From Gliomastix tumulicola (Eukaryota; Ascomycota; Sordariomycetes; Hypocreales; Bionectriaceae), in NCBI GenBank assembly GCA_001599755.1, contig BCHX01000003.1:2019289-2083288 (forward strand): a DNA stretch of 64,000 nucleotides, given 5' to 3'. Of this stretch, positions 36,317-48,500 are shown in pieces. The position numbers and the translations under genes are program-made. Under the pieces are notes generated by a model that did not search any database, was not told where the DNA came from, and saw only the letters and a list, made by a program, of their open reading frames with translations. Position 1 is the stretch's first letter. Every line of letters begins with the position of its first letter.

Positions 36317-37768
36317 ATGGATCCCTTGGCCATAGTCAGCGCTTCGTCGTCCCTGATCATCTCTTTCGTGAAAGCTACGAAGTCTCTGTCCGATATCAGA
36401 AACAGCTTCGACAATGCGCCGCTGTCCGTCTTTTCCATGATGACAGAGTGCAAGACTATCAGTACAGCGCTCGCCCACCTCCAGAACCTCACGCTGGGCA
36501 GTGTCAACGATCTTTGCCCGCCAGGGATGTCGGCAGAGAGCGTCATGGAGAGCTTCGATAACGCCCTCACAGGTTGCATGCTCGTTCTGTCTGCACTCGA
36601 AACTCAGCTGCAGCGGCTGGTCGAGGAAGAGAAGCCCGAGACTATGGGCTTCATCACCAGGGTGCGCCACCTCTGGAATGAGGAGGCCATGACCCAGATG
36701 CTTGGGCACCTTCGAGGTCAGCACACAGCCATCAGCACCTTGATCTCGCTGTTTCAAGCGTAAGTGAGCCCATATGTAAGGCCACGGTTCGCGCGTGTAC
36801 ACTGTGGCCTCAAACAGCCTCCCTGAGACTCTCCGCTCTGACCAGGTACTCCAGCAAATCCCTAGTCAGCCTCCAAGACATGCTTCAGAAGCACATGGGA
36901 GCCCTGCACTCTCACCGCGCTCGCTCCCTTCGGTTCTATGAGCAGCACGGAGTGGAATCGACTTCAAGACCGCAGAGAGAGCTGAGCATCCGCAACTTCA
37001 GCGTGCAGCAGTCCTTCTCCTTGATGGACGTGACGAGCAACATCAACATGCAGCTCCAGCAGTCCACGGCTTATCGAAATGCCGGTGCGACAAGCCCTGA
37101 TGAACTCTGGAGACGAAACCAAGAGCTCAACGACGAGAATGGTACTCTGCGTATGTTCAAGCATTTTCCGTTGAAAAGAAGAACACCGACTGACAGAATC
37201 GGTGAATGCGTGCCAACAATGCACAGGTGACAGATTGGACAATCTAGAGCAGGAGACCGACCAGAAAGGGCGCAAAATCGCCAAACTCGTCGCCAAGGTC
37301 TCGTCTCTGCAGACACAGACGTCATCTCTGGAAGCCCAAAATGACAGTCTCGAACGAGAGCTGGAGGCAGCGACGCGAGCCAAAGCCGAACAGTTCTCTA
37401 CCTACCAAAGGCAATTGAGAGAGATGGGCGCCACGCTTGTGGAGCAGGTCCGGCATGACCGATCCGAGATCAAGGAGCTCGAGGCAAGGCTAAACAGTCT
37501 GCGCAAGTCGCATGGCGCATCACTCATCTCGCACCTCGTCGAGGGCTACAAGACACGAGACAACCCGATGCAGGCTGTCCGAGCCCCAAGTCCTCACTTG
37601 AGTCTCGCGGAATCTGAACGATCATCTCGCTCAAGTCCAGAGGGGCCGTTCCCCACGCCAAACACGGTCTCTCTTGAATCAACAGACTGGATGTCGGGCT
37701 CGGACCTGATTGCAATGTCGGAGGAATCCATGGATGATGAAAACGGGCCATCCGGGGCAGCAGCCTGA
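36317..37768 (+). CDS. Fungal STAND N-terminal-type domain plus coiled coil
   Basis: Exons 36317..36759, 36846..37150 and 37227..37768 join in phase (GC|G, C|GT) to 429 residues. The N-terminus, MDPLAIVSASSSLIISFVKA followed by a helical SVFSMMTECKTISTALAHLQ stretch, resembles the fungal N-terminal domain found ahead of NACHT/NB-ARC modules in NLR-like STAND proteins and as a stand-alone protein (PF17111 type). No P-loop NTPase, ankyrin, WD or TPR module follows. Instead there is a coiled coil at about 250-345 (LDNLEQETDQKGRKIAKLVA) and a Ser-rich acidic tail. It could be an adaptor or a truncated relative of a STAND receptor; function is not known. Start chosen at the ATG in GGCACCATGG, where similarity begins, rather than 46 codons upstream. 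Confidence 0.82.
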
Positions 37769-38116
37769 AGACGGCAGTGGCTGCCTTAGCGGGTCAGATT
37801 AGCGAGTTCAGGGAGTCAGCCAGCTGGAACCAGTCCCAGATAAGGGCTCACCTACCCGGTAGCTGGAACGGAAAAATGGGAGGAGGGCTCACCAAAGTCC
37901 CAACCTCCGGCAGCGGCGTGCATGTACCCTGCAGAAGCAGCTGCTTGTAAGTTCCTCAACGCTCGGGCGACTCGGAATTCGACCTCGAAATGTTTAAAAG
38001 CTCATAAGCAGCATCCTTATTCCGGTTCTCACTCTTATCTTTATACCATTCCTACCCCAATTGTGTGTTGTTACTGTCATTGCCCGCGACCTAGCTCTAG
38101 GCTTGTCTGATTCACC
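37769..38116. other. Intergenic, chorismate mutase promoter
   Basis: About 350 nt between two plus-strand genes. It contains the 3' end of the STAND-N gene and the promoter and leader of the chorismate mutase. No other gene seen. Confidence 0.55.
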
Positions 38117-39049
38117 ATGGATACCGCTGTAAATCTCAAAGATGCTGCCTCCAGCGCCCTTGAGCTGGACAGGATTCGTTTCCAGCTTATGTGAGGCACT
38201 TCCGAGCCCGAGAGGAGGCAATTGACAAGCTGACATTGTACGGCTAGTCGTCTGGAGGATACCATCACCTTCCATCTCATTGAGCGTGTGCAATTTTCGC
38301 TCAACAAGGTGAGAGCGCCGGATTCGGTGCCCCTCCATAATAACACTGGGACATGACGCACTCACACAGCACGTATCCAGACCATTTACATCCCGGGGGC
38401 TCTTGAGATCCCCGACAGCCAGCTGAGCTTCCTCGACTGGTACTTCAAGGAGCAGGAGAAGCTGCAGTCGCTCATCCGTCGCTTCGAGTCGCCGGACGAG
38501 TACCCCTTCTTCCCGGACGCGGTGCAGGAGCCCATCCTGAAGCCGCTCAACTACCCCAAGATCCTGTGGAAGAACGACGTCAACGTCAACGACAAGATCA
38601 AGAGCTTCTACATAGACACGTTCCTGCCGGCCGTGTGCCCTACCTTTGGCCGGGAGGACCAGGGCGAGACCAAGGAGAACTACGGGTCGACGGCGACGTG
38701 CGACATCGCGTGCCTGCAGGCGCTCTCGCGGCGCATCCACTTCGGCAAGATGGTGGCCGAGTCCAAGTTCCGCTCCGAGGAGGAGCGCTTCACGGCACTC
38801 ATCAAGGCCGAGGACAGGCAGGGCATCGCCGACGCCATCACGAAGCCCGCCGTCGAGAAGACGGTCCTGGACCGCCTCCGGCTCAAGGCCGAGACGTACG
38901 GCACGGATCCCTTCCATCCCAACGGCACCAAGGCGCCCAGCAAGATCGACGTCGACGCCGTCGTGTCCATGTACAAGGACTTTGTCATCCCGTTGACCAA
39001 GGATGTCGAGGTGGAATACTTGATGCAGCGGTTAGAACCGGAGACTTAG
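38117..39049 (+). CDS. aro7: Chorismate mutase
   Basis: Converts chorismate to prephenate, the branch point to Phe and Tyr. Three exons, 38117..38190, 38248..38308 and 38381..39049, give 267 residues, normal for fungal AroQ-type mutases (yeast Aro7 256). The exon-1/2 join gives LDRIRFQLIRLEDTITFHLI, the conserved helix with the active-site Arg; FHLIERVQF then TIYIPGALEI follow. Downstream YPFFPDAVQEPIL, ENYGSTATCDIACLQALSRR and GKMVAESKFR match the catalytic and regulatory segments (family enzymes are inhibited by Tyr and activated by Trp). The intron-2 acceptor is GTATCCAG|ACC, not the earlier CACACAG, because only the former keeps NK|TIY in frame. Convergent with bcp1. Confidence 0.95.
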
Positions 39050-39096
39050 AGAGCTACCTTATTGTTTTTTGCTGTATTTATCGTTCCCATCTTGCT

Positions 39097-40016
39097 TTAT
39101 TGCCCGGGGCTCAGGTACTGCTGAACCGCCTTGATGGCTGCAGGGAACTTGCTCGCTTCAATCAATATCAGATGGCCAAAGACCTTGATCCCCATCTCCT
39201 GGAATGCCCGCTTGCTGTCCGCCACCGAGTCGTCCTCCTTGGTATACGTGAAGCTGCCATAGGCCGCGGCGTGCTTCTCCAGCATCTCGTCCTCCGGGTG
39301 GAAGTAGTATTTTGACGCCGCCTCCTTTGCCTTCTTGCGCTTGCGGTCCTCGACATCCAGCGTTGACTCGACCTCTTGATAGGTCTTGGACAAGATGAGG
39401 TAGTGCGAGAAGTCGTAGGGCTCCTTGTCCTCGACGGCCGCCTCCACCTCATCGACCAGCATCGAGTAGAGCGGCGGCGCGATCTCCGAGGGGACATTGA
39501 TGAGACGCTCTGAGAGGATGAGACCGATTTGCTTGCCCCCCTCAATGAGGGATGGAATGGCTGATAGCGCGTTGTTGGCCCGTGCCTTCTCGGCGATGTA
39601 CTTGGCCACATCTGTCAGAGGCTCCTTGGGCTGAGCCAGATTTAGCACCGTCATCATGGCGTAGGCATCGGTCGCCTTCCCGTCGACCTTGACTGTTGAT
39701 CCGATGGTGTTTTGGTTAATGACTAGATCAGCAAGAGCTGACATATTGAACAGGTTGGCGTCAACATCGAAGAGCTGGCGAAGTAGAGTTTTGGTGCCGT
39801 GGAAGTCCACCTCGGCGTCATAGTTGAACCACTCAAAGTCGACATTCACCACATCAAAGTCCTGGGAAAATCAGCTCAATGCTTCTCGCCAGGGAATCGA
39901 GAGTCTGGTCGACCTACCTCGTCGTCATCATCGTCGTCCTCATCCATTTTGTCGACGTTTGGGTCTTCAACTGCAGGCTCCTTGCCCTCCAGCTCTCTTG
40001 ACCTCTTCTTGCCCAT
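39097..40016 (-). CDS. bcp1: Bcp1/BCCIP family protein
   Basis: Exons 40016..39918 and 39861..39097 give 287 residues (yeast Bcp1 283). In yeast, Bcp1 is a nuclear chaperone of ribosomal protein Rpl23 and takes part in nuclear export of the Mss4 kinase; BCCIP is the animal homologue. Exon 1 encodes a Lys/Arg-rich start (MGKKRSRELEG) and an acidic run ending DEDDDDDDE. Exon 2 opens with DFDVVNVDFEWFNYDAEVDF, the family hallmark, and continues through FDVDANLFNMSALADLVI to FGHLILIEASKFPAAI. The middle-exon frame has no ATG near its 5' end (it begins at GTG), so exon 1 is required. Its stop lies 47 nt from that of chorismate mutase on the other strand, so the 3' UTRs must overlap. Confidence 0.94.
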
Positions 40017-40605
40017 TTTGAACGAGATTCAGCGACGGCCAGAAAATCCAAGGGAAATGGCTTATTATGGGCAATTGAACAGAACAAGAAGCAGCTCAAT
40101 GTGAAGCAGAGTATTCCGTGCGTGTGCGCAGTGCGAAAGATCCTTATGAGGCGAGAGAGAACAAAATTTCCAGAGGTACAGATCCGAGGACTCCTCACTA
40201 ACCCGATTTGGACCGATAAGGGACGCACGCGATAAGGCTACGAACAACCGGCAAAGCTGGCCGGTGCTTCAGTCTGGTTCTGCCTCCCGAGAATGCGGAG
40301 ACAACATGCGTCAGCGAAGCTCCGTCTCCTATCCAGCCTCGTCTGCCTGCGTTTTTCGTTCGCCACCACTCTGAGGCGATACTTCGCAACGACTCCTGCA
40401 CGTTGCGCTCTCGCACGCAAATTCCGACAGACGAGCACGGCAGGCCACATCGCAATTGGGGACCTGACGCTCCGATCTGCTCTCAATTGCCCCAACTCCT
40501 CCCCCCGAAATCCTGGCGAGCGCTGCTGTCTGAGACCACTGCTCTGCTGATCCACGCAACGAACACTAGTCTCGCGCAAGCTACCGGATAGCTTCACCAC
40601 CAGCC
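40017..40605. other. Divergent promoter region, bcp1 / vps17
   Basis: About 590 nt between two divergent start codons. Frames here on both strands are uninterrupted but not protein-like. No gene seen. Confidence 0.55.
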
Positions 40606-42519
40606 ATGGACTACATCTCTTCGATCAACGAGGGGGACGACCCCGTCGGCGCCTCCCCCTGGGAGAACTCCCCGGCCGCCTCGCCCCGGAATAATCGGAC
40701 GAGCTTCAGCGCGCTCGGCACCGAGCCTGCCCCCTTCGGCTTCAATTCGCAGCCCTCCAACGGGCTGAACCCGGACCCGGCCGCCCCCGAGGGCTTCCAG
40801 CGGCCTGGGACCGCGACGACCGCGTCGGTGACGGACGGGGACACGGATGCGTCGACGACCCTGGACCCTCAGTCCCAGTCCTTTGAGGCCTCACAGCCGG
40901 GCTCGTCCCAGGAGCAGAGCCTCCCCGACCCCGAGGAAGCTGCGCCGGCACCGGCCGCCGCGCACGGCGAGCAATCGAAGGCGCGGGAGCAGCAGCGGAG
41001 GCCGGCGCAGCCTCAGTTCCGACTCCAGGCCAAGATCACGGGTCTAGAGCGCACGGGGAAGAAGGACCCGATACTTCGCTTCGATGTCCACGTATGCCGC
41101 ATGCATGGAGACGATGGTTATATCCATGGAGCTAACCACATTACAGACCAACCTCCCCCGATTCCGCACCACGCAATACCGCGACGTCCGACGCCTGCAC
41201 TCCGAATTCGTCAAGCTCGCCGACCACCTCATATCCGCCAACCTCGAGGCGCTCGTCCCAGCCGTCCCGCCACCCGTGACATCGGCCGGAGCCGGAACCG
41301 ACGAAGATGAGACGCGCGTCAAGGCCCTCATGCAGCGATGGTTCAACTACGTGTGCAGCGATGAGGTGCTCATGAAGGACGACGAGATGGTGCTCTTCGT
41401 GGAGAGCGACTTTGGCTACAGCCCGCTGGTCAAGATGAAGCAGCCCGCCACTGGCGTCCGGAGAAAGATACTGAAGCAGTTTGCGCCGCCTCCTGATGAT
41501 ACCCCTGAGCTCGTTGAGGCTCGTCCGGCGGTGAAGCTGTTCTACCTTGGCTCCATGGACGCCGGGCACAAGGTTGACAGACTGGTCAAGGCGCGACGAG
41601 GTGCGCTACATCCATATCCTACGCTTCTCGGCATCACGGGTTTGCTAACAGGTGTTTTCTAGGTCTTGGACTGGCAGAGTCCGACTACGGAGTCAAGCTG
41701 GGCAGCATGCACGTCCAGGAACCTCACCCTGGTCTGTCCAAGGCCTACCTCAAGCTTGGAAAGGCCGTCCAGACCATGGGCGACTACCACGCAGCGCAGG
41801 CCACGGCCGAGGCCACGACGATCGGCGACCCCTTCCAGTACCACTCGTCGGACGCCTTCATCGTCAAGGAGAGCCTGACGAACCGCCAGATCCTGATGCG
41901 GGAGCTCATCCAGGCGCAGGAGGCGACGCGCACGCGGCTCAACGCCGCCGACCGTCTGCGCTCGAGCTCCAGCGTCCGGAGGGAGAAGGTCGACGAGGCC
42001 ATCGCCGCGCTCGACGAGGCCCGGCAGCACGAGACGTACCTCCAGACCAAGACGTCCGAGGTCACGCAGAGCCTCGTCCACGAGAACCGCAAGTGGTTCA
42101 CGCGGACCGCGACCGACATGCGCCTCAGCATCCGCGAGTTCGTCCTCCGCGAGATCGAGGCCGAGCGCCGGACGCTCGCCCTGCTCGAGAACGTCCGCCC
42201 TGATATCCGGGCGATTGACGCCTCGGGCGGTCTGAGCCGTCTCGGCCGCGAGTCGCACCCCACCGTCCGTCGCACCGCCCTCGCTGCCAGCCAGGGCCCC
42301 AAGGGTGATGCTTGGAGCGGCGTGCCCCGTCGATCCGACGCCACGCGCGCCTCGTCGAGCGGCCTCATCGCCAAGGTCTCGGAGGACGCGGACGCAGACG
42401 ACGGTTCGAGCGCTGGAGGCCAGCAGGCCGGCGCCGGACACTCAGGCAAGGATGAAGACGACGACGACCGCGTGGATGCGAGGAACGCGGCTAGTCGGTT
42501 AGCAACGAGCACATTTTAA
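40606..42519 (+). CDS. vps17: Sorting nexin Vps17 (retromer PX-BAR subunit)
   Basis: Vps17 pairs with Vps5 to form the membrane-bending PX-BAR half of retromer, which returns receptors from endosomes to the Golgi. Exons 40606..41091, 41147..41600 and 41663..42519 give 598 residues. Intron 1 (GTATGC..TTACAG, with GCTAAC branch) joins LRFDVH to TNLPRFRTTQYRDVRRLHSE, the PX-domain core; the full PX region is about 140-270. Intron 2 (GTGCGC..TTCTAG) joins KARRG to LGLAESDYGVKLG. A BAR-type helical region covers about 310-550. The first 135 residues are disordered and Pro/Ser-rich (SPWENSPAASPRN). The C-terminal tail is acidic and disordered. A GTGCGC donor is slightly unusual but is the only one keeping frame. 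Confidence 0.93.
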
Positions 42520-45500
42520 GGACTGAGCGGCAGGAAAGTAGGAAAAAGATGATTCGAGCGCGTACGAAGGGAGGCAGGATGCTGGCGAAGGTTGAATTGC
42601 ACTTTTTCTTAACGTTGTGGAATCAAAGCATGAGCTCAAACTTTCATATCTATCTACAATGTTCATTTCTATGTTCAATAAAGCATCATTTCTCTTTCAT
42701 CAAGTCTGGATGACTGTCATGACCTCGCTGCCGAAATCGGGGGGGCCATTTCCCTCTCCATTACGGTTTCGAAATTCCGGCGCCAGTTGGCAACATCTAC
42801 CGAGCGTTGCATCCGGACACACTCCGTTTCCTTGCTTCGCAGCTCCATCGACCATGATGTAGGAATGATGTATGCGTGCCAGACGCAGTGAAGGCGTATC
42901 ACTGCACCACCCAGTCCCTCATCTGGCCCGCACGACTGGGAACCCCCCTTCTCGGAAAGCTCTGCTCAGAGGAATGGGCTCTATCTCCCCTCGCTCTCCG
43001 GACACGTACAGCTGGGGATGGGGTTCACGGACATGATGCAGAAGTGTGTGGTGGGGAAAAGCAAAGCGGTGAGGTCGACAGTACGACGTGGTTTCTTCTT
43101 TGGCTGTGGGCAAACGGCAGCCCAACTGGAGCGTATATTAATAAAGCAATGGCCTGATTCAATATCCTTATCGCAGCCATGTAGTTGGTGGCTGGTATTT
43201 GGGGCCGACGTGGAGGATAAGACTAAGGTTACTTGCTCAACACCCAAGAAGGCCATCAACTGCCAAGAGGTGCAGCTCTTCTTGCATAAGGAGGGCGGCG
43301 GTATCACTCGCTGATTGGTCCATTGTCTCCTGTCTGCCACCCTCATCATATGTCTTTCCATCCTTCTTCCCATTACGCATGTGAAAGATCCGCAAGGATG
43401 AGAGGGTTTGGGGAGACCGGTGAAGCTCAAGTCCAACCACCCATCCAACCACCATCTAATTTTGGCTGGACGGCTTCGCTCTTGCATTATCTCTCAACCC
43501 CCTCAGCATCAGCCAGGACCAATCAAGCGACCATACCACTTCAACTGTATGTGATGCTACCACATTCAGTGATCGGCAGCCTTTAGGAAAATGGAACTCA
43601 AGAGACGTCGGGTGGTAGTCGGATATGGCATGCATGGCACTGTGCCCACCACCTAATGCTTGAACCAGGAAGAGTTTCTATTCCGCGGTCCACGGAGAGA
43701 CCGTCATGGAGCCCGTCGACGATACCGTTCGCAGTCCAAACTAGAAGGTGGCGCGGTCGTCGAGTGACATGGATTGGCACTTTTGATTATGCGATGCTGA
43801 AGTCATCGCAATCTTTCTCTGGCCACTTGAAGAAGAAGGATGGCCTGGAAGCTGGTGATCATCGCCTACTGGGTGGTAAAACTTGCCCCCCCAAAGGCAG
43901 TACGGACCTTGTTGCCGGGGCGCAATGTCACGATAATGGGGCAAGTACTGGGACTTACTTGGACTTGACTGAGTATCTCTCGAGGTATGCAGCCAAGGGC
44001 GGCTGCCTGCCCGTCGCTGATCACAGAGTATCTCCAGCTCCGGCGGAGGCCACTCCAAGCCCACTCTGTGTCCACGGAAAGGCTGGACGCGATTCGATCG
44101 ACACATGATACCGTTGGCCTTGATGGATGGCGAATTCTTGTGCTCAACTAGGAAGTGGAAGCGCATTCCCAGAGACGTTGGAAATCGAGAAACTGGTACA
44201 CCATCGTCTCCCAACGTCTGTCTGAAGCCACACCTGGATACCTCAAATCATTCAAGATGGACAATCAGGAGTCATTATGATGAAATCGTCCACACCCCCA
44301 CAACCCTAGACATTGTCGAGCCACGAGTCGATAGAAATACGCCTCGCTCTCATCACTGCCCGACGAGTTTGTCCAGGTGTTGGTGTGCGTCCGGACCGGT
44401 GTGGAAATCTATGCAAACCCCGTTGGTAGAACGCCACGTCTTACGGCGTTTACCCCGAGGGAAGACTCTGACCGAGTTGGAAAGGACGGAAAGCACTACC
44501 ATGCATGCGTGGTGCTATCCACACTCGTCCTTCGCGGCCACGGCGCTTGAAGCCTTCGCTCCATGGTCCCTACTGAATTGGCGAATCCCGAGCACACGGA
44601 TGGGATAGGAACGTTCTTGTACCCACGGGCTTGAGTTGCCTTCTTCTCGCTCCCTCCGGTGGGGATGTACTGAGTCGAGTGAGAAGAAGTATACTAGGAG
44701 ATGATCATCGTTTTCCCATGACATGTTGAATATTAAAAGATATTAAACCGCCTGCAGGAAGTGCAGATCCAAGAGAGACCCTGAGGACTGACCGAATGCA
44801 ATGAGCAGGGCGTGTATTGTGTAAAGAAAGAACGGAATCGGTGAAGTGCAAGCAATAACTCTTCATCCATCATTCTGTAAGCATCAGACGCGCTCAGTCG
44901 CAATCACCGCAGCACGATACTCGAAAGATTGTTCGTCATGACTGGCAACTTGGCTGACCGATGTCGGGCCCAAGGAGTGATAGCCTAGGAGGTCAGGGAG
45001 GCCTGAAGCTGCAGGTAGATAACAACTTCTTGCAGCAGCAGCTGGTGATAGGTCCAGGATGTACGTGATGGGTGTCCTGCACGGGCTGAGGTGGGTGCTT
45101 GCCCACATACTGATAGTCTTGCTGTGATATGTCATGGTCCTGGCAGGCAAATTTTGACCTTTGTCAGCTAGACGGGGAGAGAACACGGAAGTGAACGCCC
45201 GTTGACACGTGCGAGCGGACTAGCGAGCGATATCGCACAGACCGCATGGCAGTGAGTCTCTTGACGCAGGAGAAGCAGGGGATGGTAATATGGGGCATCC
45301 ATCACCATCTGATTCCGGGGCTAGTTATACGCGCTTTCGACTGCAAGGGATCGTTGGTGATATCTTGTCAGACTCCTTGTTAGGATATGTCCGCAAGTCT
45401 AGTCGTAACATTGGCCGGTAGCAATCGATGGCCAGTGTCAGAAGCAGCCGTTTCGGCACGACGATACTTTCCAAGTATATCGCTCCTGGCATGGTTGCTC

Positions 45501-48500
45501 TCAGTTGTTGATATCCGATGAAGCTATCCGCAGGTAGGCCATTGTCCGCGACTCCGGGTTGCAGACAGCGCGACTCCTCTTCGAGCAGCCCAGAGCTGGT
45601 TAACCGCTGGCCTGCAGCCAAGAGAATGAGAGCAAATCCGGATGGAATGCAAAGTACGGCTCTGCGGGACGGCATCTCCAGGCTTCCTGAGGGAAAGAAC
45701 CTGCTGAGGTTGTGGAGAGCTCAGAGAAACTACCAGCCTGTCTGGAGAATTTTGGAGGAAGTGGATATCAATCAATGTATCCGTAGGGAATTGGAGAAGG
45801 CTGCTTTGTGAGCTCAGGCCATGTTTCCATGTTTTCTTGTCACAGCCAGCTTGTGCATGAATCCCTGCGGTTGGGGCCCGGTGGATGCCTTTGAGCAGGG
45901 CCGACATGCTGCTTTGGCTACTGCGATTGGCCCCAACTCCCAAGTTCCATGAGGAAGCGGCAAGATCTGTCGTTCAATCATACCGACCTATCGTCCAATG
46001 CTGCACATAAGAGAGGGTCTGTGCTGACATGGACAAGGGCTTCCTGGTGATGCGCGATCTTTCGAAACCAGTCGTATCCACGGTGCAGATGTGTCGAAGC
46101 GCCGACGTGAAGACAGCTGAGAGGAGAGATTCCGCACAGAGGAGAACAAGCGTAACGTGGGCCGGCGACCCCTGTGGCTTGCGGGAAGGTAATTGAGGAT
46201 GCAGGACAAATGAAATCTCGCGACGGGCGCTGGTGTTGGTGTGTGATAGCGGATGTGAATTGAGGGTGGCGGTGGGGAATCCACGGCATTTTGCGTCTTG
46301 ACGTCGCCGAAAGGCAGTGGAAGGAACCTCCGGGGCTGCCTTCCTTATTACCTTGCCTCCTCTGGCACGGTTGCCTGCCAATTTCCAACACCTCGGGAAG
46401 GAGCGTGAGGGGCACTTGCCTACTGCAGCCCATGTCGGATGAATCTGGACAGAGCCGGCAAGAATCAATCAAGCTCGTACCTGCCTGGGATGCCCTCGCA
46501 CTCTACCTGAGGCAAGACTTTAGCCACTTCATCCAAAATTGAACCTCGCAACTCTTAGCATCCTTTTTTTTTTCTCTTGGCCCACGGACATCACGACACG
46601 GGCATAAGCCAAGGGTCGATACGGCCACGACATGCAGTGTAACCCAGCAACTACGACCAACCACAGCTCAGCTCCAATCCGCCCCTCCTCAGTGCATCCA
46701 TCCAACCATGATAATGGAGTTTCTTCGGAGCAGTCGCAGTACCACTCAGTACACCATGACCAAGCCTGGACCGGGTTATCACTTGTCAGAAAGGAATGCT
46801 GTGATAGCTCTACGCGCGATGCTCGCCGACCACTGACGAGTCCCTCTCGTCTGCCCTCCTTTCTTCCCCGGACACCCCGTCATTGAACGAACTTCCTCCG
46901 CAAAACTATTGCTTTTGTTGAGTGCCACCCAAGGTACGTCGTTGTCCCGGCGAGCTCTTCCGACATTCCTCCGACGGGTGTAAGTCTGACCCTCCGTCAA
47001 GAAGCCTTCGCCATCCTGATCAAAGAGCGGACCGCTTGCCTCAGAGGATATCCCCTTGAGCTGGAGCGAAGAACAGAGAGGGGAGGATTCATAGCGCAAC
47101 TACCACGACGTATTAGTACATCGACTTGCATAAGCCCTTCCGGCCCCTTCATCCCGGCTCCAAAGTTGGCTGTTCTATGCCAAATTTGAGAGAGTGGTGT
47201 GGAGCTCTATCACCAGCCTTTCGAAATCGGAACCCTTGTCCTTGCTTCGCACTTCAGACGCGGCCGCTCAGCTGCAAGCTTGACTCGGTGGCCACCTCAG
47301 CGAGAAGCAGGCCTGACTTCTTCCGTGCTAACGTTTCTTTCATCAATATAGCTCACCGCGGTGCGCTCTCGGTAATTTGGCAAGGCTAACCAACTCTGGC
47401 ATACGACGACATGGGCGACCCAGGCACCATATTTCGCCTCGGATCACAGCCCGCCACTGAGTCAAAAGGCGTGTGCTCAACTACTATTGAAACCCCAGTG
47501 TCCCGCAGAAGAGAACCCTGTCATGCCGCTTTCCCCTCATTCAACAAATAGTCTCACCAATATCTACCTACCTTAGCCGTGAACAGGTGTGGCTCGCTCG
47601 AAGCAAACCAGGACATGCAGAGACGGTTATGATGGGCAGTGCCCACTCACACTGCTTCTATCTGGGCCGGCCTCGAAGGGCATGGATCTTCTACATGCGC
47701 TTCGCCTTTAATCTTCTCAGTACCCCGGCGTCTTTGTCCGGAAGAATTCGCGCGGATAGCACAAACATCGTTCCATGGATCGCCAGATGTCTTCTGGCCC
47801 GCTCCAACGCCGCCAATAGAGTTGCGTTCTCGCGCACACCGTCACATTGCTTGCCCATCCGGGTCTTTGAAGGCGCTCTGATAGTGAAGGTCAGGGATGC
47901 CTGGAGCTTGTGCATTTCGCATGTGCATATGCGACTGCAGCAAGACTGCCACCCCATCACTCTTGACGCCGACGTGCAGTGTATCGGCATCCTTGCATGT
48001 TCCTAGGACCACCTATCTTCCAGGACAACGCACATGCGGACATGCCTTCCCATGAACGGACACCCAAGGCTTCCTGTGTACCCTCGGAACTGGGTCGCTC
48101 GTCCGAAGTAGCGAGTCTGGATTCGCTGAATGCTGGGTCTGGCTTGGCTAGCTCGGCTTGCGACATACGATATGGAACCAGGATGCAGAGAAGCGACGTG
48201 CATGTATGCTATCGTCGGATTTTGAGCGAGTACGACCAGGCAATACGGCAGATGCCTGTTATGAGGTGAGGTAAAGCCATGGTAAGCTTTGAGAGAGTAG
48301 TCAGTGCCACCTGTCTACTAGACTGCTACTATACTGCATACATCTCTAGGCCGTCGGTGCGCGCGCAACACACGCTCCAAAATTTCCCACACACCTACCC
48401 ACCCTGGCTTGACGAAGATGCCGCTCCGAGACGTCTTAGCCATGGCAAGGTACTTGACCATGTGCTGCAAGGATGTATGTACATGTATCTGTACTGTCCA

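Noticed and set aside
35557..36579. 340-codon minus-strand frame
   Set aside because: Overlaps the promoter region and exon 1 of the STAND-N gene on the other strand; composition not protein-like.
45974..46472. Three overlapping minus-strand frames of 98-164 codons
   Set aside because: Simultaneously open frames reflect chance lack of stops; none matches a family.
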